DNA from: Cytophagales bacterium UBA2561
GTDB lineage: Bacteria; Bacteroidota; Bacteroidia; Cytophagales; Thermoflexibacteraceae
Length of the DNA stretch: 64,000 nt
Direction: 5' to 3'
Assembly (NCBI GenBank): GCA_002340355.1
Contig: DDLX01000028.1
Coordinates: forward strand, 372,001-436,000
A program made the position numbers and the translations under genes. Positions 1-8,575 of the stretch are shown in pieces. The notes below the pieces were generated by a model. The model was given only the letters and a program-made list of their open reading frames with translations. It did not search any database and had not been told where the DNA came from. Every line of letters starts with the position of its first letter. Position 1 is the first letter of the stretch.

Positions 1-2
1 TC

Positions 3-2135
3 GAACTAGAAACAGAACTAGAACGCTTAAAAACAGAAAATCAGCACTTACGCCAATTAAATGGCATCCATCAAAAGGAGCAGTTATTTCAGGATATGTT
101 TTTATATAACAATGCTATACAACTCATCATTGAACCGAAAACAGGTAAAATCCAAGAGGCAAATTATGCTGCTGTTGCGTTTTATGGTTACTCTTTAGAC
201 GAATTTAAAAAACTTAGTATTCATGATCTAAACTTACTTCCAAAAGACAATATACAGAATCATATCCAAGAAGCTCAGAGACGAAAACAAAACTGTTTTC
301 GATTTCGACACCGACTTGCCAATTTAAAAATTCGAGATGTTGAAGTTTATTCAACTCCTGTTTTTTATGCAAATAAGATGTGTTTGTTTTCTATTATCCA
401 CGATATTACTGAACAAGAGCAAACCCGAGAACGCCTCCGAGAAAGTGAAGAACGTTATAAAAAATTATCAAATTTGACTTTTGAAGGCATTGTATTAATT
501 CATGAAAATCATACTATTTTTGATGTAAACGCTTCGTTTTTGAGGATGTTTGGTTATAAGCGCACAGAAGTTATAGGAAAGTCTTTTTTGAAATTCATTA
601 ATCAAGATTATCATAAAAAAGTAAGCCATAACCTTTTACACCACCGTACTAAGCCTTATGAAATGAATGCTGTACATGCTTCAGGAAAAATTCTTTTTAT
701 GGAGCTGGAAAGTAAAAACATTGAAGAAAATGGTGAAGTAACACAAGTTATTGCGCTACGAAATATTACTGAACGAAAAAAAGCACAGCTAGAATTACGC
801 CGTATTTATCAGCACCAACAAACCATTATGGATACTGTGCCGATTGGAATTGGATTCATGACCAAACAGCGTTTTATTTTTGTTAATAATGCACTTACGA
901 CTATTTTTGGTTATCGATCTGACGAGTTAATTAATCAAAGCATTAAAAAATTATATGCTAAGAAGAAAACCTATGAATATATTGGGCAAAATGCCTATCC
1001 AATGATTTCGCGAGGAAAGACCTTCAAGGATGAGTGCTTGATGATTACAAAACAAGGACAAGTCTTCTGGTGTGAAGTAACGGGTAGAATGGTTTCCAAA
1101 GACGAAAACGCCTCAATTTGGACATTTGAAAACGTAAATCGGCGCAAAAAAAATGAAATTGTACTACATCAAACCTATAGTAATCTGAAAGTTTCAGAAA
1201 AAGCCATCAAGGATAAAAATGCCGCCCTAACCAAAGCCTACGATGAGCTACGCAATACCCAAAGTCAATTAGTACAATCGGAGAAGATGGCTTCACTCGG
1301 ACAATTAACCGCAGGAATTGCCCACGAAATGAATAATCCCTTAAATTTCATTTATGCAGGAGCAGATGCCCTGAGTTATAATTTAGAGGATTTTTATAAA
1401 ATTTATGAAGCTTACCAAAGTATCACTCCTGAGAATATAGTCGAAAAATTAGCTGAAATCGAGATACTTACGGAAGACTACGATAGTGATTTTGATTTTA
1501 AGAATGAGTTTTTTTCTGTTTTAAATGATATTCAATCAGGTGCAAGCCGTTTGAGTGAAATCATACAATCATTACGAATCTTTACTCGTAGAGACGAAGC
1601 AACCTTGAAAAAATCAGATATTCATGAGAATTTGAATGCAACCTTATTACTCTTGCGCCGAAAGCATGAAGAATGTCAGATTGAAATTATTCGGCATTTC
1701 GATGAAACTATTCCTCCGTTAGAATGTTTTTTTGGAAAGCTAAACCAAGCATTTGTAAATATTCTTAATAATGCACTAGAAGCCCAAGCTCAGCAAATCC
1801 ATATTACTACCTCACTCGAAACTATTGCAGAACGAAAATATGTCCAAATTATCTTTCAGGATAATGGAAATGGTATTGATTATCAATCGTATAAAAAAAT
1901 ATTTGACCCCTTCTTTTCGACTAAAACTAACCATAAAGGTTTGGGGTTATCAATGGTTTATGAGATTATTCAGGAACATGCTGGATTTATTATTGTCAAT
2001 TCAGAGGAAGCAAAAGGAACACAAATCACCTTACAAGTTCCATATGGCTTAAGCAAAATTTTCAAGAAAGCAAATACTGATAACACTAACAATGAACCTA
2101 CGTTAAACTTACCTCTGATGCCCTCTGAGGTTTAA
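3..2135 (+). CDS. Multi-PAS sensor histidine kinase, 5'-truncated by the window edge
   Basis: The reading frame is open from the left edge, so the gene begins outside the window. The first ~30 visible codons are Glu/Leu-rich and look like the end of a coiled coil. Counting from the Met at 96, three PAS-type sensor domains follow (about 1-115, 120-230, 235-350), then a coiled-coil linker, a HisKA dimerisation domain with the H-box AGIAHEMNNP (His410), and an HATPase domain with N-box NILNNALEA, G1 box DNGNGI, F-box FDPFFSTK and G2 GLGLS. All catalytic boxes are intact, so it should autophosphorylate on His410. There is no receiver domain at the C-terminus and no response regulator next to it, so the partner is unknown. 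The visible part has no membrane segment; one could lie upstream. Confidence 0.93.
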   Translation, partial: ELETELERLKTENQHLRQLNGIHQKEQLFQDMFLYNNAIQLIIEPKTGKIQEANYAAVAFYGYSLDEFKKLSIHDLNLLPKDNIQNHIQEAQRRKQNCFRFRHRLANLKIRDVEVYSTPVFYANKMCLFSIIHDITEQEQTRERLRESEERYKKLSNLTFEGIVLIHENHTIFDVNASFLRMFGYKRTEVIGKSFLKFINQDYHKKVSHNLLHHRTKPYEMNAVHASGKILFMELESKNIEENGEVTQVIALRNITERKKAQLELRRIYQHQQTIMDTVPIGIGFMTKQRFIFVNNALTTIFGYRSDELINQSIKKLYAKKKTYEYIGQNAYPMISRGKTFKDECLMITKQGQVFWCEVTGRMVSKDENASIWTFENVNRRKKNEIVLHQTYSNLKVSEKAIKDKNAALTKAYDELRNTQSQLVQSEKMASLGQLTAGIAHEMNNPLNFIYAGADALSYNLEDFYKIYEAYQSITPENIVEKLAEIEILTEDYDSDFDFKNEFFSVLNDIQSGASRLSEIIQSLRIFTRRDEATLKKSDIHENLNATLLLLRRKHEECQIEIIRHFDETIPPLECFFGKLNQAFVNILNNALEAQAQQIHITTSLETIAERKYVQIIFQDNGNGIDYQSYKKIFDPFFSTKTNHKGLGLSMVYEIIQEHAGFIIVNSEEAKGTQITLQVPYGLSKIFKKANTDNTNNEPTLNLPLMPSEV

Positions 2136-2292
2136 AAACGACTTAAACATTAAGACATTATCACGTTCTCTAATTTGGGTCTTTTTGTCGGCTGTGAGAC
2201 ACAACCAACGGCGATTTTAAAGTACTAAAAATAAATCGTGATAAAGTCTATTGTTTAAATTTTAGTAAATAGTTAGCCACAAGCAGAATAAA

Positions 2293-3060
2293 ATGAATTT
2301 TAATAAAGAAAAATATCTAGAACGAATTAACTATTCGGGCAATCTTGAACCAAACCTAGATACCTTAAAAAGACTTCAAAAAACACATCTTTTAAATATT
2401 CCTTTTGAGAATTTAGACATTCATAACAATACTCCCATTGATTTATCCATTGAAAATCTTTTCAATAAAATCATTAATCAAAATCGAGGTGGGTTCTGCT
2501 ATGAACTAAATGGTTTGTTTTATGAATTGTTAAATATAATCGGATTTGAGGTAAAGATGATTTCTGCGAGAGTTTTTGACCAAAACAAAGGATATGGAAA
2601 AGAATATGATCATTTAGCATCGATTATTAAAATTAACAACATGGAATTTCTCACAGATGTTGGATTTGGGGAATTCACATTTGAGCCATTGAAATTACAA
2701 TTAGGAACAGTTCAAAAAGACCAACGAGGGAATTTCAAAATTGACAAATTCGAAAATGGATATTTGAAAGTATGTAAAATTGAAAACGAAAAACCAACAC
2801 CAGAATACATATTTAAGAACGAAGAAAGAGAATTAAAAGAATTTCAAGATATGTGTATTTTTCATCAAACAAGTTCAAATTCTCATTTTACAAGTAAAAA
2901 ACTAATAACTCTGCCAACTGAAAATGGCAGAATTACAATTTCGGGAGACACACTAAAGCATATAGAATTGGAAACGATCACAGAATTTACTTTAAAAAAT
3001 GAAGAAGAATATGAGAGAGAACTTTGGAACAGATTCAAAATAAAAATACAACACCAATAA
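2293..3060 (+). CDS. nat: Arylamine N-acetyltransferase
   Basis: A 255-residue protein, a usual length for the NAT family. It transfers acetyl from acetyl-CoA to arylamines and hydrazines in the cytoplasm. The Cys-His-Asp triad can be placed: Cys69 in RGGFCYELN, His107 in EYDHLAS and Asp122 in LTDVGFG. The N-terminal NIPFENLDIH motif is also typical. The gene stands alone between the histidine kinase and a binding-protein gene, with about 157 bp upstream, so it probably has its own promoter. Physiological substrate unknown. Confidence 0.93.
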   Translation: MNFNKEKYLERINYSGNLEPNLDTLKRLQKTHLLNIPFENLDIHNNTPIDLSIENLFNKIINQNRGGFCYELNGLFYELLNIIGFEVKMISARVFDQNKGYGKEYDHLASIIKINNMEFLTDVGFGEFTFEPLKLQLGTVQKDQRGNFKIDKFENGYLKVCKIENEKPTPEYIFKNEERELKEFQDMCIFHQTSSNSHFTSKKLITLPTENGRITISGDTLKHIELETITEFTLKNEEEYERELWNRFKIKIQHQ

Positions 3061-3435
3061 TTAATTTAACAATTATCACAACTAATAAGATAAAACCAAA
3101 TTATAAGATTCAGAAGATTATCATCTCGTTGAATTTCAGATAATTATTTATCTGCATAATCCAATCTCTATTTTTGAAAAACGATTGATACGATTGAGGA
3201 ATGATCAGTTTGTAAGTATATCACTAACCACAATCAGCAACAAGATCTCAAAAAAAAATTGAGAATTTACCCCTAAAATTTAGTGTACTTAGTCTTTATC
3301 AAGAACCAATCTGAGAAATTCTTCAGTTTTGAAAATTTCAAGTGTATAAGCGAACGAAAAGGTATATTTTTTTGTACTCTAGAAACCTTGAATACAATTT
3401 TTTCCTAATTATCCTAATCAAAACCTCCTCTCACT
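3061..3435. other. Intergenic stretch, no gene seen
   Basis: AT-rich gap between two same-strand genes. I see no ORF of plausible length, no strong hairpin and no RNA gene. It probably carries the promoter of the lipoprotein gene at 3436. Confidence 0.5.
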
Positions 3436-4365
3436 ATGAGTCAAAGACAATACTCTAAAATATGCCTTTTATTAGCATTAGTTTTCGCTGTCAGTGCTTG
3501 TAAGATAACTAAAGATACTGGTCAAAAAAATGAAAATATTCCTCTCCAAAATGGAAAACTTGTTTTTGGATTGCTTCCCACAGATGACAATTATGAACAA
3601 GAAAAACATATAAACGGTTTAGTACAGTATTTATCCGAGAAGACGGGGTTAGAAGTTACTTACCGACATGAAATTGATTATTATATTATCGTGGAAGATA
3701 TGCAAACGGAATTAATTGATATTTCGTTTACAGGACCCTTGGCGTATATTATGGCACATGATGTCGCACACGCCGAAGTGTTAGTTACAACAGCACACCC
3801 AGACGGTAAGCTGAATACCTATAAGAGTGTGTTCATTACTCATTCAGACTCTAAGATTAAAACACTTGACCAATACATCAAACAATTTGATAGCCTGAAA
3901 ACTGCTTTTGTAGATCCTTTTTCAGTAACAGGAAGCGTTATTCCGTCCGCTAAATTAATGGAAGAAGGAATCCGAGTAGGTCAAGGACACCCAAGTGCTA
4001 TTTTTGAAGGAAGTCATCGTCAGGCAATAGATAGCCTAATAGCCAAGTCGGTTGATGTTGCGGCGGTTAGTGATATGGAGCTAGAGGCAATGATACAGGA
4101 GAAAAAAATCAAACGGTCAGATTTTCGTATTCTTTGGGAATCTAATGCTATCCCTCCTGTCCCAATTTTTGTACGTGAAAATATGGACAAAACCCTGAAA
4201 ACAAAATTGATAGATGCTTTTTTGAGTTTACCTGATGAAAAACCTGATATTCACAAGTCATTTTCAGAGATGTGGGGCAAAGATCTAATATTTGTCAAAG
4301 CAAATAATCAAATGTACGAACCCATCAAAGAAATCTCAAAATACATCCATCACCATAAAAAATAA
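3436..4365 (+). CDS. PhnD-like phosphate/phosphonate-family substrate-binding lipoprotein
   Basis: 309 residues beginning with a lipoprotein signal peptide (hydrophobic LLLALVFA, then lipobox VSAC with Cys22). The mature part has the periplasmic-binding fold of the PhnD/SsuA family: an early GLLPTDD strand, the LVQYLSEKTGLEV helix-strand, DISFTGPLAYIMA and the hinge region around FVDPFSVTGS. It should bind a small oxyanion-type ligand outside the cytoplasmic membrane. No ABC permease or ATPase lies nearby, so it may instead act as a sensor for signalling proteins, such as the PAS kinase at the left edge, or serve a transporter encoded elsewhere. Ligand unknown. Confidence 0.82.
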   Translation: MSQRQYSKICLLLALVFAVSACKITKDTGQKNENIPLQNGKLVFGLLPTDDNYEQEKHINGLVQYLSEKTGLEVTYRHEIDYYIIVEDMQTELIDISFTGPLAYIMAHDVAHAEVLVTTAHPDGKLNTYKSVFITHSDSKIKTLDQYIKQFDSLKTAFVDPFSVTGSVIPSAKLMEEGIRVGQGHPSAIFEGSHRQAIDSLIAKSVDVAAVSDMELEAMIQEKKIKRSDFRILWESNAIPPVPIFVRENMDKTLKTKLIDAFLSLPDEKPDIHKSFSEMWGKDLIFVKANNQMYEPIKEISKYIHHHKK

Positions 4366-4479
4366 GGAAGCCTGTAGGAATTCAAAATATAACTGAAAAT
4401 TTGTAAATTCAGGACAATATATTTAACTTAGGAACTTGTAAGTATCACAATAAATCGAACACACAGAAGCAAGAAAAAT

Positions 4480-5199
4480 ATGAAAATAGGCGTATTGTTA
4501 TCAGGTTCAGGTGTTTATGATGGCTCAGAAATTCACGAGTCAGTTTTAACACTTTTAGCCATTGACAAACTTGGTGCTGAAGCGGTATGTGTTGCCCCTA
4601 ACAAGAATCAACACCACGTACTCAATCACATGACAGGAGAAGAAATAGAACAAACTCGTAATGTTTTGGTAGAATCTGCACGGATTGCACGAGGCAACAT
4701 ATTGAGTTTATCCAATGCTAATCCTGATGAACTCGATGCTTTAGCCATCCCTGGCGGATTTGGCACAGCCAAAAATCATACAAATTGGGCTTTTGAAGGA
4801 GCCGATGGAATCATTGATCCCGAAGTACGAGACTTTATTTTGGCTTTTGTTAAAACGGGAAAACCAGTGGCGGCGATGTGTATGGCTCCGACTACGGTCG
4901 CTAAAGCTCTTGAAGGAGTAGACATGCCTGCCAAACCTAAATTGACTGTCGGAACTACAGAACAATCTTCTCCTTATGATATTAAAGCTATCAGTGAGGG
5001 TATGGAGAAACTTGGCGTAAATCCTATCATGTGTGAAAAAGATAGCTTAGTTACCGATGATATAAATAATATCATTAGTTCGCCCTGTTATATGATGGAT
5101 GCCACAATTACAGAAATTTCTGAAGGAATTGAAAAGACTATCAATAAATTAGTAGAGATCACTGCTTTAGCTCAAGATGATGAAGCTATTTCTAAGTAA
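4480..5199 (+). CDS. elbB: ElbB-type glyoxalase (DJ-1/PfpI superfamily)
   Basis: 239 residues matching the ElbB (SCRP-27A) group of the DJ-1/PfpI class-I glutamine-amidotransferase-like fold. The N-terminus MKIGVLLSGSGVYDG, the ESARIARG segment and the nucleophile-elbow Cys134 in AAMCMAP are all typical. E. coli ElbB has weak glyoxalase activity and was once linked to isoprenoid synthesis; its true role is unsettled. The gene is isolated and followed by a clear hairpin terminator shared with convergent greA. Confidence 0.9.
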   Translation: MKIGVLLSGSGVYDGSEIHESVLTLLAIDKLGAEAVCVAPNKNQHHVLNHMTGEEIEQTRNVLVESARIARGNILSLSNANPDELDALAIPGGFGTAKNHTNWAFEGADGIIDPEVRDFILAFVKTGKPVAAMCMAPTTVAKALEGVDMPAKPKLTVGTTEQSSPYDIKAISEGMEKLGVNPIMCEKDSLVTDDINNIISSPCYMMDATITEISEGIEKTINKLVEITALAQDDEAISK

Positions 5200-5224
5200 T
5201 TTTTTTAGCCTAATTGATAATCAG

Positions 5225-5265
5225 AAAAGCCCTCATAAGACTAGCAATCTATAAGGGCTTTTTTT
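5225..5265. terminator. Bidirectional rho-independent terminator between elbB and greA
   Basis: A stem pairing AAAAGCCCT with AGGGCTTTTT (extended by ATAAGA/TCTATA with one mismatch) and flanked by A and T runs lies between two convergent genes. It fits termination from both sides. Confidence 0.8.
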
Positions 5266-5285
5266 AATAGGAGATTTTCAATTCT

Positions 5286-5762
5286 CTATCCTAACGAAAT
5301 ATCTACAATTTCAAATTTGAGTGTACCACGAGGTGCTTTAATTTCCGCCACTTCGCCTACTTTTTTACCCAAAAGTCCTTTTCCAATCGGTGATTTGACC
5401 GAAATCTTATTTTTCTTTAGGTCAGCCTCTTCCTCTGATACCAACGTATAACTCATCATCTTTTTATTCATTGGATTCTTAATCTTTACTGTAGAAAGAA
5501 TCGAAACTTTTGAGGTATCGATTTTGTCCTCATCAATCACTCGGGCATTAGCCACTACCGTTTCTAATTTCGAGATTTTCAATTCTAATAATCCTTGCGC
5601 ATCCTTAGCCGCATCATACTCCGCATTCTCACTTAAATCGCCCTTATCACGAGCTTCGGCAATTTGTTTTGCCATATCTGAACGTCCTTTAGTCTTTAGG
5701 GTATGTAGTTCTTCTTTTAGTTTTTTGTACCCTTCTTTGGTGTAATACGATACATTTGACAT
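5286..5762 (-). CDS. greA: Transcription elongation factor GreA
   Basis: 158 residues, the standard GreA length. The N-terminal coiled coil carries the diagnostic tip DKGDLSENAEYDAAK, whose acidic residues enter the RNA polymerase secondary channel and stimulate cleavage of backtracked RNA. The C-terminal FKBP-like domain contains SPIGKGLLGKKVGE. It is a single-gene unit with a shared terminator downstream and a long upstream region. Confidence 0.97.
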   Translation of the reverse strand: MSNVSYYTKEGYKKLKEELHTLKTKGRSDMAKQIAEARDKGDLSENAEYDAAKDAQGLLELKISKLETVVANARVIDEDKIDTSKVSILSTVKIKNPMNKKMMSYTLVSEEEADLKKNKISVKSPIGKGLLGKKVGEVAEIKAPRGTLKFEIVDISLG

Positions 5763-6260
5763 AATTCACTATATTTTTAAGTTTGATTTTTTTTGGACGA
5801 AACAAAAACAAATACCCCCCTAATTCTTAGGGAAAATCCATTGACTTCATGAAACTGATGGATAATTTTTGCTTCGCAGTAGCCTCTTCTTTCGTTAGTG
5901 GGGGGCATCCCAAAAATATTCGGTGTCTTTTCATTCCAAATTCATTCCAAAATGAAGGACATGAAACAGACTGATTACCGTTAAGTACAAAAAAATAACA
6001 CACAAAAAAAACTTATTTTAAGCCTGATTTGTGAGTTCTTTTCTTGTTTTCAGATTTTATTCAAATTCGAAGATAACCTTTTTTACGAAAAGCTCCAAAT
6101 GTAGGTTACGGATTTGTGAAGTTTTTTAGTTACTCAAAACTTTTTGCAATAATAAATTTTCGTTAGATATATTTTATAATCCTAAAAATAAGATGAATTA
6201 TCCTTTCTTTTATTATGTTTCCTCTTTCGAAAAATAGCAGAGAAGTAAAAACTATTTTTC

Positions 6261-6290
6261 CGTAGCGGTGGGTTTGCAAATGCTCTACCT
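6261..6290. repeat. Decayed copy of the GGGTTTGCAAACCC palindromic repeat
   Basis: The left arm CGTAGCGGTGGGTTTGCAAA matches the intact copy at 6367-6406 except at one base, but the right arm has diverged (TGCTCTACC). Confidence 0.6.
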
Positions 6291-6366
6291 TACTAAAAAT
6301 GATTTATAAAATATATTAGTATTGAAACTATTTAACAATCATTGTTTATCGGACTGAAAAGCCGTT

Positions 6367-6406
6367 TTTCCGTAGCGATGGGTTTGCAAACCCATCGCTA
6401 TGGAAA
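6367..6406. repeat. 40-bp near-perfect palindromic repeat (GGGTTTGCAAACCC family)
   Basis: Two 20-bp arms pair with a single mismatch around the centre TTTGCAAA. The inner core is GATGGGTTTGCAAACCCATC and the outer arms carry TTTCC(G/A)TAGC. Related copies lie at 8135-8165 and 38239-38282. Transcribed, it would form a long hairpin. Confidence 0.85.
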
Positions 6407-6444
6407 TAAGTTATAGAAATAAGATTTTCAAAAATTTGATAGGT

Positions 6445-6831
6445 TTATTTTTTATCCTCATTTTTATTCATAATCATTTCATAGAGATGGGCTTTGAGCC
6501 GAATATTTTCATCTTGTAATTCTTGAATTTCGCTTTCTTTTTGGATCAATTCTTTATTTTCAGACAGCAAAATTTCCCCTTCTCCTGCAATAATGTAATT
6601 CGTATTAATCTCAGGAAATTTTTGTTTCATCAAAGATAAGACTCGTAAACTCAAGCCACGATTTCGATTTTTAATATTAGAAAGAGTTTGTTTGGATACC
6701 CCAATTGCCATAGCCAAATGAATATCTCTCTTGTACTCTGTATAGAGACTTTGTAAATTATCAGTTGTCTCAATGAATCTATTACAAATACCAATTTCGG
6801 AAAAATCTATATTTTCAATATTTTTCATCAT
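6445..6831 (-). CDS. XRE-type HTH repressor-like protein, paralogue 3 of a tandem triplet
   Basis: 128 residues. An N-terminal phage-CI-like helix-turn-helix (about 20-70; MAIGVSKQTLSNIKNRNRG holds the recognition helix) leads into INTNYIIAGEGEILL, common in Bacteroidota XRE proteins. A charged coiled-coil tail (about 85-128; KESEIQELQDENIRLKAHLY) should drive oligomerisation. The other two copies share this tail almost exactly but differ in the HTH half. An ATG starts the ORF, with a second ATG one codon later. Probably a DNA-binding regulator; target unknown. Confidence 0.75.
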   Translation of the reverse strand: MMKNIENIDFSEIGICNRFIETTDNLQSLYTEYKRDIHLAMAIGVSKQTLSNIKNRNRGLSLRVLSLMKQKFPEINTNYIIAGEGEILLSENKELIQKESEIQELQDENIRLKAHLYEMIMNKNEDKK

Positions 6832-6857
6832 CTTCTTAACTCAAAAATTTGATAGGT

Positions 6858-7241
6858 TTATTTTTTATCTTCATTTTTCATAATCATTTCATAGAGATGG
6901 GCTTTGAGCCGAATATTTTCATCTTGCAATTCTTGAATTTCACTTTCTTTTTGGGTCAATTCTTTATTTTCAGACAGTAAAATTTCCCCTTCTCCTGAAA
7001 TAATGTAGTTCATATTAATCTCAGGAAATATTTTCTTTGTTAAAAATAAAGTCCGTAAACTTACTGAACGATTTTGGTTTTTTAAGTTCGAAAAACTCTG
7101 TTTCGAAATCCCAATTGCATTTGCAAACGCATTATTATTTTTATATTCTTGATAAATATTTTGCAGTTTTTTGACTACTTCTACATATCTATCACAAACT
7201 TCTAACTGAAAATAGTTTTTATCTTGAATTTCTTTTTTCAT
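6858..7241 (-). CDS. XRE-type HTH repressor-like protein, paralogue 2 of a tandem triplet
   Basis: 127 residues from the ATG at 7241; a longer frame exists only with a TTG at 7256, and the ATG gives the same length as the sister genes. It has the same layout: HTH around ANAIGISKQSFSNLKNQNRS, linker INMNYIISGEGEILL, then the shared coiled-coil tail. Its HTH half is the most divergent of the three, while the tail is nearly unchanged. It lies 26 bp upstream of paralogue 3, so the genes may be cotranscribed. Confidence 0.75.
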   Translation of the reverse strand: MKKEIQDKNYFQLEVCDRYVEVVKKLQNIYQEYKNNNAFANAIGISKQSFSNLKNQNRSVSLRTLFLTKKIFPEINMNYIISGEGEILLSENKELTQKESEIQELQDENIRLKAHLYEMIMKNEDKK

Positions 7242-7301
7242 TTTTGTGCTAAACAAGATTTTCGAAAACTTTACAGGTTTAAATATCTAAAAATCAGTAT
7301 T

Positions 7302-7688
7302 TTATTTTTTATCCTCATTTTTATTCATAATCATTTCATAGAGATGGGCTTTGAGCCGAATATTTTCATCTTGTAATTCTTGAATTTCGCTTTCTTTTTG
7401 GATCAATTCTTTATTTTCAGACAGTAAAACTTCCCCTTCTCCTGCAATAATATAATTCGTATTAATCTCAGGAAATTTTTGTTTCGTTAAGTATAATACT
7501 CGTAAGGTCAAACCACGATTTTGATTCCTGATATTAGAAAGAGATTGTTTGGATACCCCAATTGCTGTAGCAAACTGAATATCCTTTTTGTATTCTTTAT
7601 AAATGCTTTGTAACTTTTCAATTGCTTCTACGAATCTATCACAAACACCAAGTTCAGAAAAATTTGTTTTTTTTATATTTTCTTCCAT
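7302..7688 (-). CDS. XRE-type HTH repressor-like protein, paralogue 1 of a tandem triplet
   Basis: 128 residues from the ATG at 7688; the longer frame needs a TTG at 7700. Closest to paralogue 3: HTH around ATAIGVSKQSLSNIRNQNRG, then INTNYIIAGEGEVLL and the conserved coiled-coil tail. It is first in the minus-strand order of the triplet. A hairpin repeat lies just upstream at 7766-7799. No phage or plasmid gene is next to it, so this does not look like a simple prophage immunity locus. Confidence 0.75.
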   Translation of the reverse strand: MEENIKKTNFSELGVCDRFVEAIEKLQSIYKEYKKDIQFATAIGVSKQSLSNIRNQNRGLTLRVLYLTKQKFPEINTNYIIAGEGEVLLSENKELIQKESEIQELQDENIRLKAHLYEMIMNKNEDKK

Positions 7689-7765
7689 TTTTTTTAACAA
7701 TAAATTCGTTTGTATAATTTTTGAATACTACTTTTGTGAAAGTCAGACTAAAAAAAGATAATTTC

Positions 7766-7799
7766 AGACCTGCCAAGTCTTTTGAGAGTTGGCAGATCT
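7766..7799. repeat. Imperfect inverted repeat of the AGACCTGCCAA type
   Basis: Arms AGACCTGCCAAGTCT and AGAGTTGGCAGATCT pair over 15 bp with two mismatches around TTTG. I recall similar dispersed elements with a (C)AGACCTG core from other Bacteroidota genomes. It sits in the divergent gap between the XRE triplet and the next small gene. Confidence 0.7.
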
Positions 7800-7842
7800 C
7801 ACACCGTTAAAACTTAATTTTTCATTTTAACCTACTAAGATA

Positions 7843-8106
7843 ATGGAAACCTTAGCAGAAAACACAAATTTATCTGAAGAATTTCTTTCTTTTTTGGAAT
7901 TGTATCGTTTAGATAATTATTCAGAGGCTTTGCATAGTGCGCTATATTATTTGGCGGTCGATGGTGAGGCAAATGCGGAAAAACAACAGATTTATCAAGC
8001 CTTACATACGATTCGGCACTATATTAACAAACTGGAAATGCAATATTTACCTAAGGAAACGGGCATTCAAAAAAATGGGCTTCATCCCGAAAATAAAAAA
8101 GCATAA
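7843..8106 (+). CDS. Small hypothetical protein (87 aa)
   Basis: An ATG-started 87-residue ORF, acidic and mostly helical (LSEEFLSFLELYRLDNYSEA; EKQQIYQALHTIRHYINKLE), with no signal peptide or membrane segment. It resembles small accessory proteins encoded near regulators, but I recognise no family. It is divergent from the XRE triplet and followed by a palindromic repeat. Confidence 0.5.
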   Translation: METLAENTNLSEEFLSFLELYRLDNYSEALHSALYYLAVDGEANAEKQQIYQALHTIRHYINKLEMQYLPKETGIQKNGLHPENKKA

Positions 8107-8134
8107 CCATTTCAATAATAATATCTCAATAACT

Positions 8135-8165
8135 CATAAGTAGGGTTTGCGAACCCTACCTTATG
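8135..8165. repeat. Palindromic repeat, GTAGGGTTTGC-type copy
   Basis: CATAAG-TAGGGTTTGC pairs with GAACCCTACCTTATG with one bulge, and ATGGAAAT follows, as at 6406. It belongs to the same family as 6367-6406 and 38239-38282 and lies 29 bp after a stop codon. Confidence 0.75.
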
Positions 8166-8352
8166 GAAATCGGCGATTTTTGAGCAATGAAAGCTATTTC
8201 ACTAGTTGAAGTTCATTCCCTCAAGATATTTTTCAAAAATTTTTAAACAACCTCATAATCTCGACTGCCCATTTGTTGTTCTTTATTTTCAATTCAAAAA
8301 GTTGTTTGAATCAAAAAAATCCATTAATTTCGTTTTAGTTTTTAAGATCTTT

Positions 8353-8562
8353 ATGGTCGTACCTGAACTCAAAAAAAGGAATAGACTACAACATAATTAC
8401 AACATAAAAAACACAATATCACAAATTCGGGAAAAGCAGATCCAAGACCTGTATCACCATATTGATAAAACCCTATCTGACCCCAAATAGAATCCTGAAG
8501 AAAAAGCCAAAATGCCTGAATCAGATGGATTTATGAACAAATTAAACAATATATTTCGCTAA
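8353..8562 (+). pseudogene. Small ORF interrupted by an in-frame TAG
   Basis: From the ATG at 8353 the frame encodes 45 residues ending HIDKTLSDPK, meets TAG at 8488-8490, then continues in frame as NPEEKAKMPESDGFMNKLNNIF to TAA at 8560-8562. The halves join smoothly (a DP-K-x-NPEEKAKM-like segment is natural protein), suggesting a 69-residue gene broken by one stop mutation. The frame also extends upstream to a TTG at 8206 with less protein-like content. I recognise no family. It ends 13 bp before coaBC. Confidence 0.35.
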
Positions 8563-8575
8563 AAATCAGACCATT

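Larger units (their letters stand above)
5763..6444. other. Long intergenic region with dispersed palindromic repeats
   Basis: About 680 bp without a credible gene. The proximal part must contain the greA promoter. The distal part carries two copies of a palindromic repeat, one decayed (6261-6290) and one nearly perfect (6367-6406). Nothing else was recognised. Confidence 0.6.

Noticed and set aside
2180..2215. Degenerate inverted repeat around GTGAGACAC, and a partly similar stretch near 17805-17825
   Set aside because: Arms do not pair well enough, and similarity between the two places covers only short segments; could not be called a repeat by eye.
8206..8352. TTG-started extension of the interrupted small ORF
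   Set aside because: Needs a TTG start and reads as random hydrophobic residues; the ATG at 8353 is more credible.
6445..8562. Prophage or mobile island around the XRE triplet
   Set aside because: Repressor-like genes alone; no integrase, terminase, portal or tail genes and no att-like direct repeats seen.
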